From Drosophila pseudoobscura (lineage: Eukaryota > Arthropoda > Insecta > Diptera > Drosophilidae): 64,000 nt of DNA. The stretch is from contig NC_046681.1 in assembly GCF_009870125.1 (NCBI RefSeq), positions 17,373,001 through 17,437,000 of the forward strand. The letters are read 5' to 3'. The notes beneath the pieces were generated by a model. That model saw only the letters and a program-made list of their open reading frames with translations. It did not search any database and was not told the origin of the DNA. Made by a program: the position numbers and the translations under genes. Of this stretch, positions 27,676 through 39,254 are shown in pieces. The first letter of the stretch is position 1. Each line of letters begins with the position of its first letter.

Positions 27676-30600
27676 ATGAATGCATCGTTCCATTCATATA
27701 GAGATTTACTAGTGGCACATCCCCAAGATTCCTCAAGTCCGGAAAATTTTGCTCCCGTAGTTATTGGTTATAGAAATACTGCCAACAATAAGGATATTGT
27801 CGAGACCAGCTCAAATATTTCTTCGTCTCATTTATCGTTCATGGACGAATCGTCAAACGATTTCAATAATCATCAGTTAATTCATCCTAACTCTCTAATT
27901 AAAGTGTGTGGTGGTTGTGGAGGTAAGATATTAAATAAATCAAATATGTTGATTAATTAATGTTAATTATTTTGGATAGACACAAACTTTTTCTTATTAT
28001 TAAGCTATTACAATACTTGGATTCGTTAACAGAATATATAGTAAATACGTATATCACGTTATAATGTAATTATTGTAATTATTATTATGCAACAGTGATT
28101 TTGTACTTTGCACGAGACATAAATTTGTTGTAAGATGTTGTTGAACACATCCTCATACCTCAAATTTGCAATATATCACAAAAGTCTTTTTTAAAAATAA
28201 AAAAAAATGGTGATAGGGTGAAAATATCAGTTAAATGAGAATGACATTTCATACGAATTTTTATTCGTGTATTAAAAAAGTCGAAGCTTTGTCATTCATT
28301 AGGCAATTTTTTTTTGTATTCTCGACAAAAACAGGTCCATGCTATACCAAAAAAAGTGAAAACGGCAATGGAAAACAGTGGGTTAGGCAAGGTTAGGTAG
28401 AGCTTAGGTAATAGAGAAAATAACTGTCGTTTGTCTGCCCTCCACAATCAGTTAACAATTTTAACTAAACCCTCCCGAAGAAGTAAAAATACTGGCAATT
28501 CGGGTACTTAATATTATAAATTTTGGTAATTCAAGTAAAAATCTTGTAAAAGCGGTATCTGGAGAGCTCAGTTGGGCCTGTTACATATCCGTTGCAATGG
28601 GCCCTTCTCTCTGCCTACACGGTGGAAATCATTCCGATGGCTTGGCTGTATATTTATGTTGACAAGATCTCTGTTTGATTTCGCATGGCTCAGAAAGGTC
28701 CGTGAGAAATGGGGCCCCGATAGACCGTAGTCTGTGGTTTCCAAGGTCCGAGCAGTGGCAGAACACGGGCGAAACCGACTTCTCCTCTTCCTAGCTCCGA
28801 CCACTTCTGCAGGCATCATTGTGAGGGATTGACGGCCTGGAGGCATGTGTGCCAATCTGCCAGTGTCTACACAGTACTGTACTGCTGAATCGGTATAACT
28901 CTGCCGAGTTTTTCTTGGATCGACATGTCCATATCAATCTCGACATTCTGTAGGTTGTGACGACGCTCTCAGCCGGGTTATGCTCTCCGCTCACAGAAGG
29001 GGAAGAGGAGAAGAGGGTACAGAGGTTCAGGTGCTTTCGGTAAGAAGGATGGAATGCTGAATCTTCCGGGAGATCGAGAAAGAGGGAGAAGGAGGTTCTG
29101 GTGCAGGAAGGGAAGGAAATGTATTTGCGGAACTTTTAGGAAAGTACAGAAGTCTACTTTCCTCGCAAGTAATGCTTATCCCATTACCTGTTTGTATTTA
29201 CCTCGAAAATTTCTTGTGTGAGAAGCTGCAAGTAGCCAACGCCCGCTTCCTATCTGCTAGCAGATATTTGGTAGTGCTCTGTCTTGCCAGTTTGTCGGCG
29301 GCATCGGCCATCGATGTCCCTTTGTACTTTGTACTCATATTATGAAGTGGTCTAACTGCACTGCGGTCTCTTTAAGAGACCAGCAACAGTCTTTTACGGT
29401 CGTTGATTTCGACGATATTGAGCCTAGTGGTTTGTCTGCGTGGCTATCTGAGAATGTGGGTCATTAAATGCCCGTCTAGAGAGAGTTTGCAGATGCCCTC
29501 CTGCAACTTCCGCTTTGAATATTCCGAGTGAGTGATCCACTGCAGTGACCAGGCAGCCTGATGTTAAGCTCGTCACAGTAGGTTCGCTTCGTTTCCTAAC
29601 TGGGATGGATGCCTGGAAAGGCGTCTCTAGTTATTAAGGGGAATCTCGTCAAAATTCCTGAATGCCCAAACGCGAATAGTTTTTAATGTTTGGTTTCTCT
29701 CACTTTGAAAGCGGAAAGTGTTAACACACTTAAGTATACTGGAAGATGGTGCAGCATTGTGTCCAGGACATCGCCTGGGTGAGTACATAGCCCACCTGTT
29801 ATACGTAGCTCTGCAATGCCCTGTACTCGGCTGAGCTTGTTAGGACAAGTCTTCTTATCAAGGACTGGTCCTCTCATTGCGCATGGACATAGTCGTTGAG
29901 CTTCTCAACCAGTGCCTGCGGAAAGGAGTATTTCGTAAGAGGTGGAAGATGCTGTTTCTCCTGCCCTAACCGGGTAAGCTGTCGGGGGAGCACCCTTATA
30001 TTATGCCTGACCGACGGAGCGAGAAAACCTCTTGGAAAAGTAAAATGATTACGTTGGGAAAGGGCGTGCGGCTTCTCACCTCACCAATATGGTTTTCGCA
30101 AGTTTAGATCATCTATTGACGCCATATGGTAGTGGAAATTGCTTCAAATGCAATTGCCAGCACTTGGTGCAAGGGCGGCAAAAAAAGTACTGCGTGATGG
30201 GTTCGCTGAACATTAGGAATGCGTTCAAAACAGCTAGGTGAAACTGGTAACCACCCAGGTATGAAGTCATTTTGTGACCATCCATCATGTGACCTAGGCC
30301 AACTTCAAAGTGGAAAAAATAGTGCAATTTAAGAGAGCGGTCAAGTCCTTTGTTGTCATGATTGACACAAGGCTCTGTTTCCGAGAGCATTTGGCCTTTA
30401 TAAGCGCGATGTGGGCGTTCAGCAGCATTGCTCTCTCAAGATGCGCACGACGTGCAACCAGCAAAGCCTAAGGAAGTGGCAACATGGATCGAATACGGCC
30501 ACCCAAAGACGTTGGACTCTCAAACTCATCCCAACCATCGACACATGGGTTGAAAGTGCTCGCATAGTCTAATTTGTAAACATGTCTATATTAGCCTTGA

Positions 30601-33600
30601 CCTTGGAGAGTCAGGTTGGTCATGGTGATGGAGCACATCCTCACTGGCGGTCTCCGGGGGCAGCTATCTCCGATCTCCGGTCGGACTTATAGGAGACTAG
30701 GATAAACTTTTCGTACCCATGATACATCACACCACCTGTCTTTCCAAGCAGGTCCATCAACTCGTCGGTAATGGGGACGGGGGGAATCACATGACGCCTC
30801 TGTCTAGCTTCTAAACGTTGGCCACATTCCAATTTTCTGTAAGAAGACCTTTTCTGTCCCTCCCCGTCATTTTGTGCACTAGTTTTCCAAATGCAGAGGT
30901 AGGGAGATGGTCTTGTCGCTCCGGCACTCTCATGAGTAGGGAGGGAAGGGGTTAGTCACCCGAGGAATAATCCGATCGCCCCGGCAATCATATCTCGGCA
31001 TATGAAGGTGCCACTTTTGACGGTTCGTCCGTGATCGCTCTGTAGGGCAAGGGTGCACAGCTGCATCGGGTCTGGGAAATCCCTAAGCCGAAGCCTCTTT
31101 ACCCTTGTCCAAGTGTACTGGTATGGCGCGCAAACCCGTTATCCTTTAGTGCCCCTGTAACACTCGATGGCTGACCGCAAAAGTCCGCCAATGTCTAAGT
31201 TCCGCTTGTGTAAAAACGGAGCTGCGTACCTTGCCAATTTTCTAATTATATATATGAAACTCTGTATGAAAAATTTTATAATTATAATGGTATGTAAATT
31301 TCGGCTATCCGAATGTGCGTATGTTTCCGGACCTTACAAGATTATACTAACATTTGGTTTTCTTATTTATTCATAGATAAAATAAGTGATAGATATCTTT
31401 TATATGCTTTAGACAGATATTGGCACAATGGTTGCCTAAAATGTCATTGCTGCGGAGCCATGTTAGCCGAAGTCGGTTCCAGCTGTTTTACACGAAGAGG
31501 TTTGATACTCTGTAAAAAAGACTACTCCAGGTAAATGTTTAACTTAATATATTAAAAAACATAATGCTTAATTATATTTTTATTACTGACATAAAAAAAA
31601 TAAATATAAATACAAAACATGAGTTGTCCCTTTTTTTTGCGGAAGATTTAAAAAAGCCCTGCGCATCTACCGGCGAGTTGTCACTACACTAAAGAAAGGT
31701 ATTAATACGTTTACAAGTTAGCCTATAGAAAAGCGTTGGATGAATTCAAAAATGTTCTGATATTATTGCTAATTTGGCAAAATGTAGCGGCACAAATCGC
31801 GAGCGTGACAACGATGCTTTCTAAGTTGATAGAATAACAATTCTTTTTAAATAGAGTTTCTAGTAAATAAAAGTTTCGTGTCACGGTGTTTGTGTATCAA
31901 CTTCTCCGAATCGGCTCGACCGCGCTCAAATGAAAGCGCGTAGAATCTCGATAGAACAAAGAAATGGGGACTACTCTTTCGTTTCAACCAGTGATTCCTG
32001 GTTCCGAAAATCGTGGAGGAACTTCTGCTCCATCACCGCAATATGCTATTAGAAAATCGAAAGTTAATTCCGATAATAACAATAACATGCAAGCACAAAA
32101 GCTATGCAGACGGGATTAAAATACTTTCAAATAAAGAACTAAAACTCAGCCCGCAAAATTAACGGGACAATAAATTACAAATAAACCTTGGAAGTTCAAA
32201 ACACGCAGCAAGTGTGAGACCAAACAACACCAAAGGGTTTTCGTTCCTGGCTAATAATGCAAACGATCAGCTTACCGATGCTGGAGAAATCACTCCAAAG
32301 AAGCCAAGGCCTGCATCAGCAGTTATCCAGGTAAAGAGATCCAGCACGCCAGTGAAAAAAGTTGTGGAACTTATTCAAAATAAAAACTTTCATGTGTTAC
32401 CTCTTATTAAAGGGAATATACATACATGAAATATACATCCAATAGCAGAAAGGCAATTTTAAATATCTAAATGAGCAATATTTTGCAGATGCATAAACGC
32501 AATGGGGATACCAAGAAGTACTGTACGCTGCGATCAGTCTGCGAAGTCTGTATAGATCTAGTTAGGTAGATATTTACTGCCACGCCTTAGATCTAACTAC
32601 ACTTAACCAAAAAAACAAACGCAAAAATGGGGAAACTGCGGTGGAAATCACACAGTGAACTGTACCCTCTCTCCAGTTTACAAGGAATTGAAGTGAAGGA
32701 GAATCGCCTTCAGCATTGGAAGAATTACCAAAAGGCCCGTGTTCTGAGAGAAAAAACCTATTGCCAGCTTTGGCAGGACGTTTACCCGATTACGATTCTG
32801 ACGGACTCCAGCTCTTGCGAGTTTGTGAAAGGGCTTGATCTTCGGTGAAAACTATCCATATAACTCCCCAAAACACAGGAAAATGTGCGCATGAGAGGAT
32901 TGTTCAATGAAATGCAGATAGAACGATAGAAGAGCTTGGCTTAAACCAAACCATGTGGAAATGCTGACGTTCCTCAATAAAAACAAGTTCACTTTAAAAG
33001 TGTGGATCTCCAAATAATCTTCACTTTCACTTTGGAAGTTTATTATATTGTAAGTTAACCGGTTTTTCAAGCTCTATAACAGAGTCTGCAGACTCAAAGA
33101 GAATAAGATTTTGCAGAGCGAATAGAACAACAATAACAAAGATAGAGACGTGAATCGGCCGTCAATTCTAACAAAGAGAGGAGAGAGCCATATCTCAGCA
33201 ATCGACGCAGATTATTCGCTTATAAAAATACAAGCTCATGTATTCCGATAATGGCGCGTGCCTAAGAACGTCTAGCCGAGGTTCCGAGCTTGAGAAGCGA
33301 ATCAATCGCAGCTCATCAAGAACATCAGGACGAACCACCTCCTACTAAGCACGTTGGATGAGAAGTCCAGTCGCTAGGTCTAACCAGACACACTAAATAG
33401 CTTCACAACACTAGTTTGTGGCGGTGACGACATAGTGATGGTAGATTTCAGACATACTTTCAGCTGATAAAAACAAATATGCTTGATCGCTCAAACAAAG
33501 ATGAGCTCATCATGGTGAGCCTTTAAAGTTTCAGCAGTTCTTACACCGGTTCAGTGTCTTTGTTCTTTAGGAGCCCTTACTAAAAGCACATATGTTACTT

Positions 33601-36600
33601 AGCGGATTAATGGAATAGACTAAATAATTTTCTTTAGGAAATTTCATTTGTTTAATCAAAGTACGAATGAATGTTGATAAAATTTATTTTGTTTTGTTTG
33701 TTTGCCGACCTGTTTCCATCCCAAAAGATCCACAAGGCTTTGTCGTGCTTAGGGTATTGCTTCCATGCTCGCCAAGACACTTCTGGAACTGACCACGGAC
33801 GACTACATGGACCTTATCGCCGATTGGCTGTCTACGAATAATTTGACCACATCATGTGCTCGTTCCGTTAGTTGAGCAGATCTCTGCAGATGGCGAAAAC
33901 TTTCGCCTAAAATTACCTGCACTGATCCGGTAGCTCATTTTAAAGACTTATCTCAGAGTCTGTACAGTACTCCTACTCCTCCGTCCTTCTTGGAATCGTC
34001 TTGTTAAAGTGGCTAATCTGGTCCCGTCCTTTTTCCAGTCGTCAGGTTCAATAAATTAGGTTGTTTTGACATCGAGGCAAGTTTGGGGGATCATGTAGTG
34101 AGTAAAACTGATTAGGCCCCTGCGAATTAAGCTATGTCCGACTCCTTTTAGCGGCATGTTTCCTGATGCAATTAGGCGTTGTGCTGCCTTTCCTGCAGTC
34201 AGAACGAGTATTTTTTCGAGTTCTTTTGTTGGGGTTGACCTCAGCACCCTTGTGATGCAGAGCAGATCATGCCGCTGATGTATTTCCATAAGCTTATTTG
34301 ACTTATTTTCAGTAACTTTCCACCACACTAAAACGTCATACAGTAAAGTTAGTCGCACCACCGAGTTGTAGATCCAGTGCATAATAGCAGATGACAGGCC
34401 CCATGTGCTACTTAGCATCCTCTTGTATTTGTCTTGTGTTTTTGGGGTTAGCCTAGTTTTTTCGATTTTTGAAGAGAGGATGAGGTTCGTCTTTTCTGCG
34501 TTAATTCTCAGTCTTTTTAGTAAAACTCTTTATTTATTTATTTATTTTTATCCGCCAACGGAATATAAATTCTTATCTGACTAGACTTACTTATTTCTAA
34601 CTTAAGATATTATCAGAAAATAACAAGAATTAATTATGGTAAAGGAAGAGGTCTCCAAGGAACCGTCTGACGGCTCCCTTCCCCTGGCAAAAGTCAAAAC
34701 GCATCCCAGCTGGCAGCGCAATGCTGACAGTACAATGCGTACTGTCGAAGCGCCCTACAAATGGGCTCATTAAAGCCATAATTGGTCTTTGGAGATCAAC
34801 TGCAAGAACTTTAGAATAAGCATGCCAAAATATTCCGTCTAGTCCAGACCCGTGAAGGAGTCTATGGTGCAGTGGATTCTCTTAGAGGCTACCAGATCTG
34901 TGGGAGGTGTTGTTCCTTGGTTGCTAGATCCTGATGGGAAGGTCCCATCCTGGAAGTGAGATTCCGTTAGTGCCAGTTTCTTCAGTACTCTCAGTCTGCG
35001 GAGTTTCAGGGACTTACTCGATGTTGGATCACAATTTCCTCGACGAGTTTCCTTGTGCCTTACGTACTTCTACAGGCCTTACGTACAGGCGAGCGGTGAG
35101 GGCTCTCTTTCTCCGTCTTGCTGACCGAGATCTGAGTGTCTCAACAACGGGAGGTAGTCAGTTTTGGGGCAAGCCATGGCCTGCTCCATCAACGTCAGAA
35201 GTGGTCTCCCAAGCCAACCAACTGATCACCTGTTTTTTCGAAAACTGATCAACTTTATCGATAGACAAAAGGAGAAAGATCAATTCTGAGTGGCAATTAA
35301 CCATTTATTTGGCACAACCAATTGAACCATCCTTAACCATAGTTTCTAAATTGGTATTCATTTTCTTGAGGAATATTTCCAAATCTAATAAACCATTTTT
35401 AACCATCAACGTATGTTTCTTCGATAGCTACGCCGAAAACTTAAATAGCAGCCTATGTACTTGAAGTATTCTAACTGAAGAAAAAAGGAAAACAATTGCT
35501 ATTGACGATTGTATTCTGAAATTATAGCGATATATTTTGTTGTTTTAGTACGATATCTTTTGTATTGTAGAGCTTTTTCAATTTATTTATTGAATTCTTT
35601 TTTGCAGTATGTTCGGATGCTCTGGAGTATGTTCCGGATGTGGCGAAACAATTCCTCCAAGTGAATTGGTAGCAAAAGCGCTTACTGGAATAAATAATAT
35701 TGATATACAAAGTCAACAAAAACAAATAATTAACTGTGTATTTCATCTAAGGTGCTTTAGTTGTGCAAAGTGTGGCTCAAGTCTACGCCCTGGTGATAGG
35801 TATGTATGTCTATATTTTAAATTTTACAAGAATTTGAATAGTTAGTGAATATTTTTACACTTTGGGTCTAGCCCCAACTCACTTCGCTCGTGCGCCAAAA
35901 ATCCTTACTCAAGTAACAAAGAAAAATACCATAGATAGAAGCTTGGCCGATTAAAAAGTGGCATGGAGTGAGCACCTCCTCGTCGTTGGGATCTGTGCTA
36001 ACCTCTGCCTCGTCAACACCGTCCGGACCTCGCTCTCCGGACATCGATTTTTTTCGCCGTCTTGACGGCCACTTCTCACAAACCGCCGAAGTGCAATGCT
36101 CGTGGGGGTATGAATTTCCATCCCCTGCTTTTGCTCCGCTGCGAACGTCCTCAGACAGGACCTTTTTTCCTCGAAGACTTCCTGGCCCCTCCTCCCTAAG
36201 TAACGGGCACTGTCGTTAATGAAGCACCTGCATTCATTTAATAATGGCCTTGAGAATCGGAATATAGTATTTATTTGTGAATAACATGATTTCCGTTTCA
36301 AAAGGATTAGCTCCCAGACCGCTGGATTTTGTCTCTTCTGACAGGCGCTAATTTTGCAGTCATTAAGTCGCAAAGCGTTTGAGTGTACTTCCCCGGCCAT
36401 ACAGAATATTGTTCACTGCTATGTTCCTTTGAAGGCGAGACAGGATACGGCCTTGGGATGTACCTCTGTTGACATACCTTGACTGAGTGGGCGATCCCAT
36501 CCATGATGTCACCGTCCTGCATATGAACAATTGATCCGGCAGGGCCTCCTTAATGGCTCCTGGTGCGACGTTGTTCTTCGATGTCGAGAAAGTTGTACAG

Positions 36601-37961
36601 AAGAACTCTTTGAGATGCAGAGATTGTCGTTTCTGTGGATTTTCCTTTCCGATAGGCATGTTGTGCCCTGGCAGTATGTGAGGATTTATTGGTGTCTTCA
36701 GTTGTTACTTGACTTGACCGTCAATGATTTTGAGATGAAAGGACGATATACTGATTAGATACACACTATTTTTGCCTTAAGCCAAGCGTGTGGAATTTTC
36801 CCCACTCCTTTCCTTTCCCACATTCCTGAAAATACATTGCAGCCAGTTGATGGCCACGTCTGACCTTATCTGGACATTTTAACGGGTTGAAGCTGTTTAC
36901 TACCCAGGTAATGTTACGTTTAGCCTTCACTAGGGTTGTGTGTCGGTTCGATGGTTCTAAAGTCAGGGAAATGAGTATCGAATAAAATGTGTAGGGACTA
37001 CTCACTGGATTTAGTCCACGTACCATCATTTCCTTTGCGGTACCTCACCGAGGTTGCAGTTTTCGAGATGAAACTTATTGTGCTAGATTTTCGTATCTAG
37101 ATCAGATCGGATCAGTATTATATCCAGAAGGAACACATCATTTTGCAGTGACTACGGTACCGGTACCTCTTCCACGCCGTTACTCATCCTTTCTCTCTCT
37201 CTCTCTCTCACACAGTCTTCCACGTGCTGTCTGCGACGTCTGGCGAGATATAACAGCTGGTGTTGGTATGAGTAGAGAGAGAGAGGGACATATGTTGTGT
37301 AATCAAAACCACCAGCAAAAAAATGGGAATCGATAAAATATTTGAAAATTATAATAAAATAGGCATTGGGTGGAAATAGTGAAAAAACTGACATTAGAAT
37401 ATAACAGGCACCGTGGTTCCTCTGTTTCTCTCTATGTTTTTTTATCTCTCATAACAAGTGCCAACAAAATTAAAATAGATCTCTCCTCCCACAATCAAAA
37501 ACAACTCAATTCGTCCTTTTTACAGACAGCGATAACAAAAGACAGAGAGAGATAGAAAGCATGCCACAGTCATCGGCACCGTACAAATTCTTCACGTAAT
37601 TGCCTATACAATATTTTGTATAAGTTACATAAATCATAAGCTTACATTTATACTGCCTGAGTACCAGGTATCAACGTAGGGCGACCCTTACCGCTGATAG
37701 TAGTGTACCGACGCTTTTTTTTTATTATTTATGCTTTCCATAAAGCAGACTTATTCCATAATATTATCCCTAACATTGGATAAGCAAATGAACTATATGT
37801 GAACACACGATTTTTGTAATATTTTTAGGTACACGATGCTAGGAGCCAGCTTGGTGTGTGAACAGGATTGGCATAAACTGCTCAAAAGCCCAGCAAATTC
37901 GAATGGTACGCTTGCACAAAGGAAAGGGAAAGTAGGAAGACCCAGAAGAGCCAAGGATTAA
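27676..37961 (+). CDS. CG5708: LIM-only protein, LMO4 type (two LIM domains)
   Basis: LIM-only proteins have no catalytic activity; they bridge transcription factors and LDB/Chip cofactors in the nucleus. The coding sequence is join(27676..27922, 31377..31530, 35608..35799, 37829..37961), 726 nt, 241 residues, all junctions in frame. Residues 1-75 are Ser/Asn-rich. LIM1 begins VCGGCGGKI... wait-free join at G|AT gives CGGCGDKISDRY, then WHNGCLKCHCCGAML, CFTRRGLILCKKDY. LIM2 has CSGCGETIPPSEL, VFHLRCFSCAKCGSSL, GDRYTMLGASLVCEQDW. All zinc ligands (Cys/His, final Asp) are present. The C-terminus is basic with GRPRRAKD, resembling an AT-hook core. The introns (3.45, 4.08 and 2.03 kb) are loaded with LINE relics. 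The symbol is the fly gene I believe it matches. Confidence 0.88.
28560..29880. other. LIM-only intron 1, eroded transposon sequence (unresolved part)
   Basis: The base composition changes sharply from the AT-rich flank to GC-richer DNA at about 28560, and this continues to about 31160, consistent with inserted LINE DNA. In this part many short frames occur on both strands without a secure motif. On the minus strand near 29220-29400 a piece reads TSMADAADKLARQSTT, which may be an RNase H-like remnant, but the evidence is weak. Confidence 0.4.
29890..30620 (+). mobile_element. Internally deleted LINE: RT start joined to the C-terminal region
   Basis: In shifting frames the plus strand reads CLRKGVFRKRWKMLFLLP, then YGFRK/SSIDAI, VVEIASNAIASTW and GSLNIRNAFKTAR. 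This is the order of RT motifs 1-3 in non-LTR elements whose palm motif is LDVRNAFNSA. Shortly after (about 30470-30560) it reads LRKWQHGSNTATQRRWTLKL then IPTIDTWV, which belongs to the C-terminal end of the same kind of ORF2. The catalytic YADD, thumb and linker in between are missing, so an internal deletion is inferred. Several frameshifts and stops; dead. Confidence 0.7.
30630..31160. other. LIM-only intron 1, right end of the GC-rich insert
   Basis: GC-rich sequence following the LINE C-terminal fragment, probably its 3' UTR or another insertion. The minus frame 30832-30641 (MECGQRLEARQRRHV...) is open but not recognised. The sequence returns to AT-rich intron DNA at about 31210, just before LIM exon 2. 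Confidence 0.35.
32214..32429 (+). mobile_element. Jockey-clade ORF1 (gag-like) fragment
   Basis: The frame reads KGFSFLANNANDQLTD, then TPKKPRPASAVIQV and KNFHVLPLIKGNIHT. The order FxxLAxxAND - TPKxPRP - PLxKGNIHxT is the conserved start of jockey-type ORF1 nucleocapsid domains. The frame then stops, and the rest of ORF1, including CCHC knuckles, is missing. The element extends left to about 31960, where another frame begins with Met and Ser/Pro-rich residues. It sits in LIM-only intron 2 in the host orientation. Confidence 0.6.
32440..34050. other. LIM-only intron 2, unresolved transposon debris
   Basis: Mixed eroded DNA. The frame at 32627-32848 (+; starts MGKLRWKSHSELYPLSSL) is protein-like but unassigned. 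Near 33763-33870 the plus strand reads MLAKTLLELTTDDYMDLIAD, also protein-like and probably from a retroelement polyprotein. Neither can be assigned to a family from the sequence alone. Confidence 0.35.
34056..34530 (-). mobile_element. LINE ORF2 segment downstream of the RT catalytic motif
   Basis: The minus strand begins with INAEKTNLILSS (near 34500), then WGLSSAIMHWIYNSVVRLTL, LYDVLVWW, LCITRVLRSTPTKELEKIL and GKAAQRL. This matches R1/LOA-type ORF2 after the palm: NPxKTELVLF, then KWGLxPxxxHWLYxxVVRPxLLYG. Its 120-codon open frame is the best preserved LINE segment in the window. It follows in order the kind of segment seen at 36300-37040 (same strand), so both may be pieces of one family. 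Confidence 0.72.
34540..35607. other. LIM-only intron 2, right part
   Basis: 34540-35250 is inserted GC-richer DNA with an open plus frame at 34934-35248 that matches nothing I know. From 35260 it is AT-rich intron sequence running to the TTTTTTGCAG acceptor of exon 3. No other feature seen. Confidence 0.4.
35930..37040 (-). mobile_element. LINE (R1/LOA-like) reverse-transcriptase relic in LIM-only intron 3
   Basis: On the minus strand, right to left: GLNPVSSPYTFYS and ITWVVNSFNPLKCPDKV (about 37030-36860), which is the RT start (motif KSPGPDGI decayed to KCPDKV); VTSWMGSPTQSRYVNRGTSQ then GRILSRLQRNIAVN (about 36530-36410), the RT motif RGTPQGGVLSP; and WPGKYTQTLCDLMTAKLA (about 36400-36350), just after the expected YADD. 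There are frameshifts between blocks. Sequence from 35930 to 36230 belongs to the same GC-rich insert, but its content is not identified. Confidence 0.7.
37070..37150 (+). mobile_element. DINE-1 3'-type fragment
   Basis: The stretch gtatctagatcagatcggat, catcattttgcagtgactac repeats the 3' block of the DINE-1 copy at 3796-3880. Only this block is recognisable; it lies directly beside a CT-rich tract. Confidence 0.55.
37188..37211. repeat. (CT)n microsatellite
   Basis: An uninterrupted run of about ten CT units in LIM-only intron 3, with a second short GA run (gagagagaga) at about 37273. Typical Drosophila intron microsatellite. Confidence 0.9.
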
Positions 37962-38555
37962 TAATATTTAATGTCTTGTATTAAATAAACGTTTATTTTA
38001 GAACACAGTTCATTTTATAGATTATCTTTAAAAATTCAATTAAATCAAAATGTAATAATCCGAAAGCCCCTATCCCACTCCTTCAATGGAAATATACATA
38101 ATTATTTTTTTATACAGTTCTGAATGTAAAGGTAAACTAAATTGTCGTCGATATTATTTGTGATTTTAAGGAGACGCCTCCAAAATAACAAACCATCGAC
38201 AGGCATTGTATGCAGAATAATAAGCTTAGTATGCTGCCATAATATCGCCGTTTTCAGAAGACATCATCTCTTGCGAGCTTTTTTTATGGTGATCATAGAG
38301 TTAAATTGATTAGTGAAGCGTGAAACGAAGACAGTGTAATCGAGAGCATAAAGACATTTGAAAATTATCCGTGCTCTTTCCTTGGGATAGGGCCGCGCAT
38401 ACGCGCTCACGTGTATCGGCCTCTGTTAGGCCGATCGTTATGCACTTTCTCCCGAGTACCTTAGAACCCCCGATACCTATTCTATTCAATGATAGAAACT
38501 CACTGTAGTACCTAACGATCTGCATCTATCATAGTCTAGTTGGCTATTGTCTCTG
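37962..38555. other. LIM-only 3' flank
   Basis: AT-rich 3' UTR and flank with AATAAA at about 37983, followed by unidentified sequence. No gene seen. Confidence 0.45.
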
Positions 38556-38559
38556 AATG

Positions 38560-39254
38560 CATTCGGCCCTGAAACCCTAGCTGGCCCTTAGCTAACACCC
38601 CAGAGAGAGAAACTACTTTATAAACTTTCCATTCCATTTCCACTCCTTTAGCACTGGCTTCAAACGAAAGCATCGAACACATTTGCAAAAGAGACACGAC
38701 GACGCAGAAATGGATTTAAGTGGTACGTCCGAAACGACAGTCCCGGAATTGGTTCAGATCCTGAACCAACGATTTGAAGAGCAAGTCAGTCTCACTTCTA
38801 CAAAGATAAATGAGGCAGAAGAGCGGCAGGAGAGCTTAGCAGTATGGCTGGTGAGATCTCGAATCTTACAAAGAGAGTTCAGTTTTGTCGAAAACAAACT
38901 GGGTGAGACCCAAATGGAAGCCCAGCTTAAGCTAAGGTTCGATGCACAGGCTATGGCTAAAATCGCATGCGATTTTAGGATTCAGTTCCTTTCATCACGG
39001 TCACACTGGAACTGGTTCGCAATAGAGCGGCATAACTGCATAATTTCGGTATGTGCAGTCGGAAAAAAAAACCCATCATCTTGCAGTCACTTGGACTAAA
39101 TTCACCAGCACCAGTATATATCAACGAGCAGCTTACAAAAGAAATCTACCCGATTTTTAAAGAAGCTTTACAAGAGAATTTATGTAAGTTTAGGCCCTGG
39201 AACATTTTAGCAACTTTTGTGAATCATTTGTACCATCCCTGGCATGTACTGTGA
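38560..39254 (+). mobile_element. Eroded transposon ORF with an FP25K-like C-terminal segment
   Basis: Two consecutive frames. 38683-39099 encodes a charged, coiled-coil-like protein (MDLSGTSETTVPELVQILNQ, later KINEAEERQE). The next frame (39051 onward) reads LGLNSPAPVYINEQLTKEIY then PIFKEALQ. The second piece resembles the short C-terminal domain (LPAPIYINxxLTxxxxxLFxxA) found in many insect transposon ORFs and related to the FP25K fold. The order coiled coil then this domain is typical of such ORFs. The coding frame shifts at about 39050. The family assignment is tentative. Confidence 0.5.

Noticed and set aside
35951-36400. 149-codon minus ORF in LIM-only intron 3 as a gene
   Set aside because: It lies in a GC-rich LINE relic and does not contain a domain in that frame; RT motifs are in neighbouring frames.
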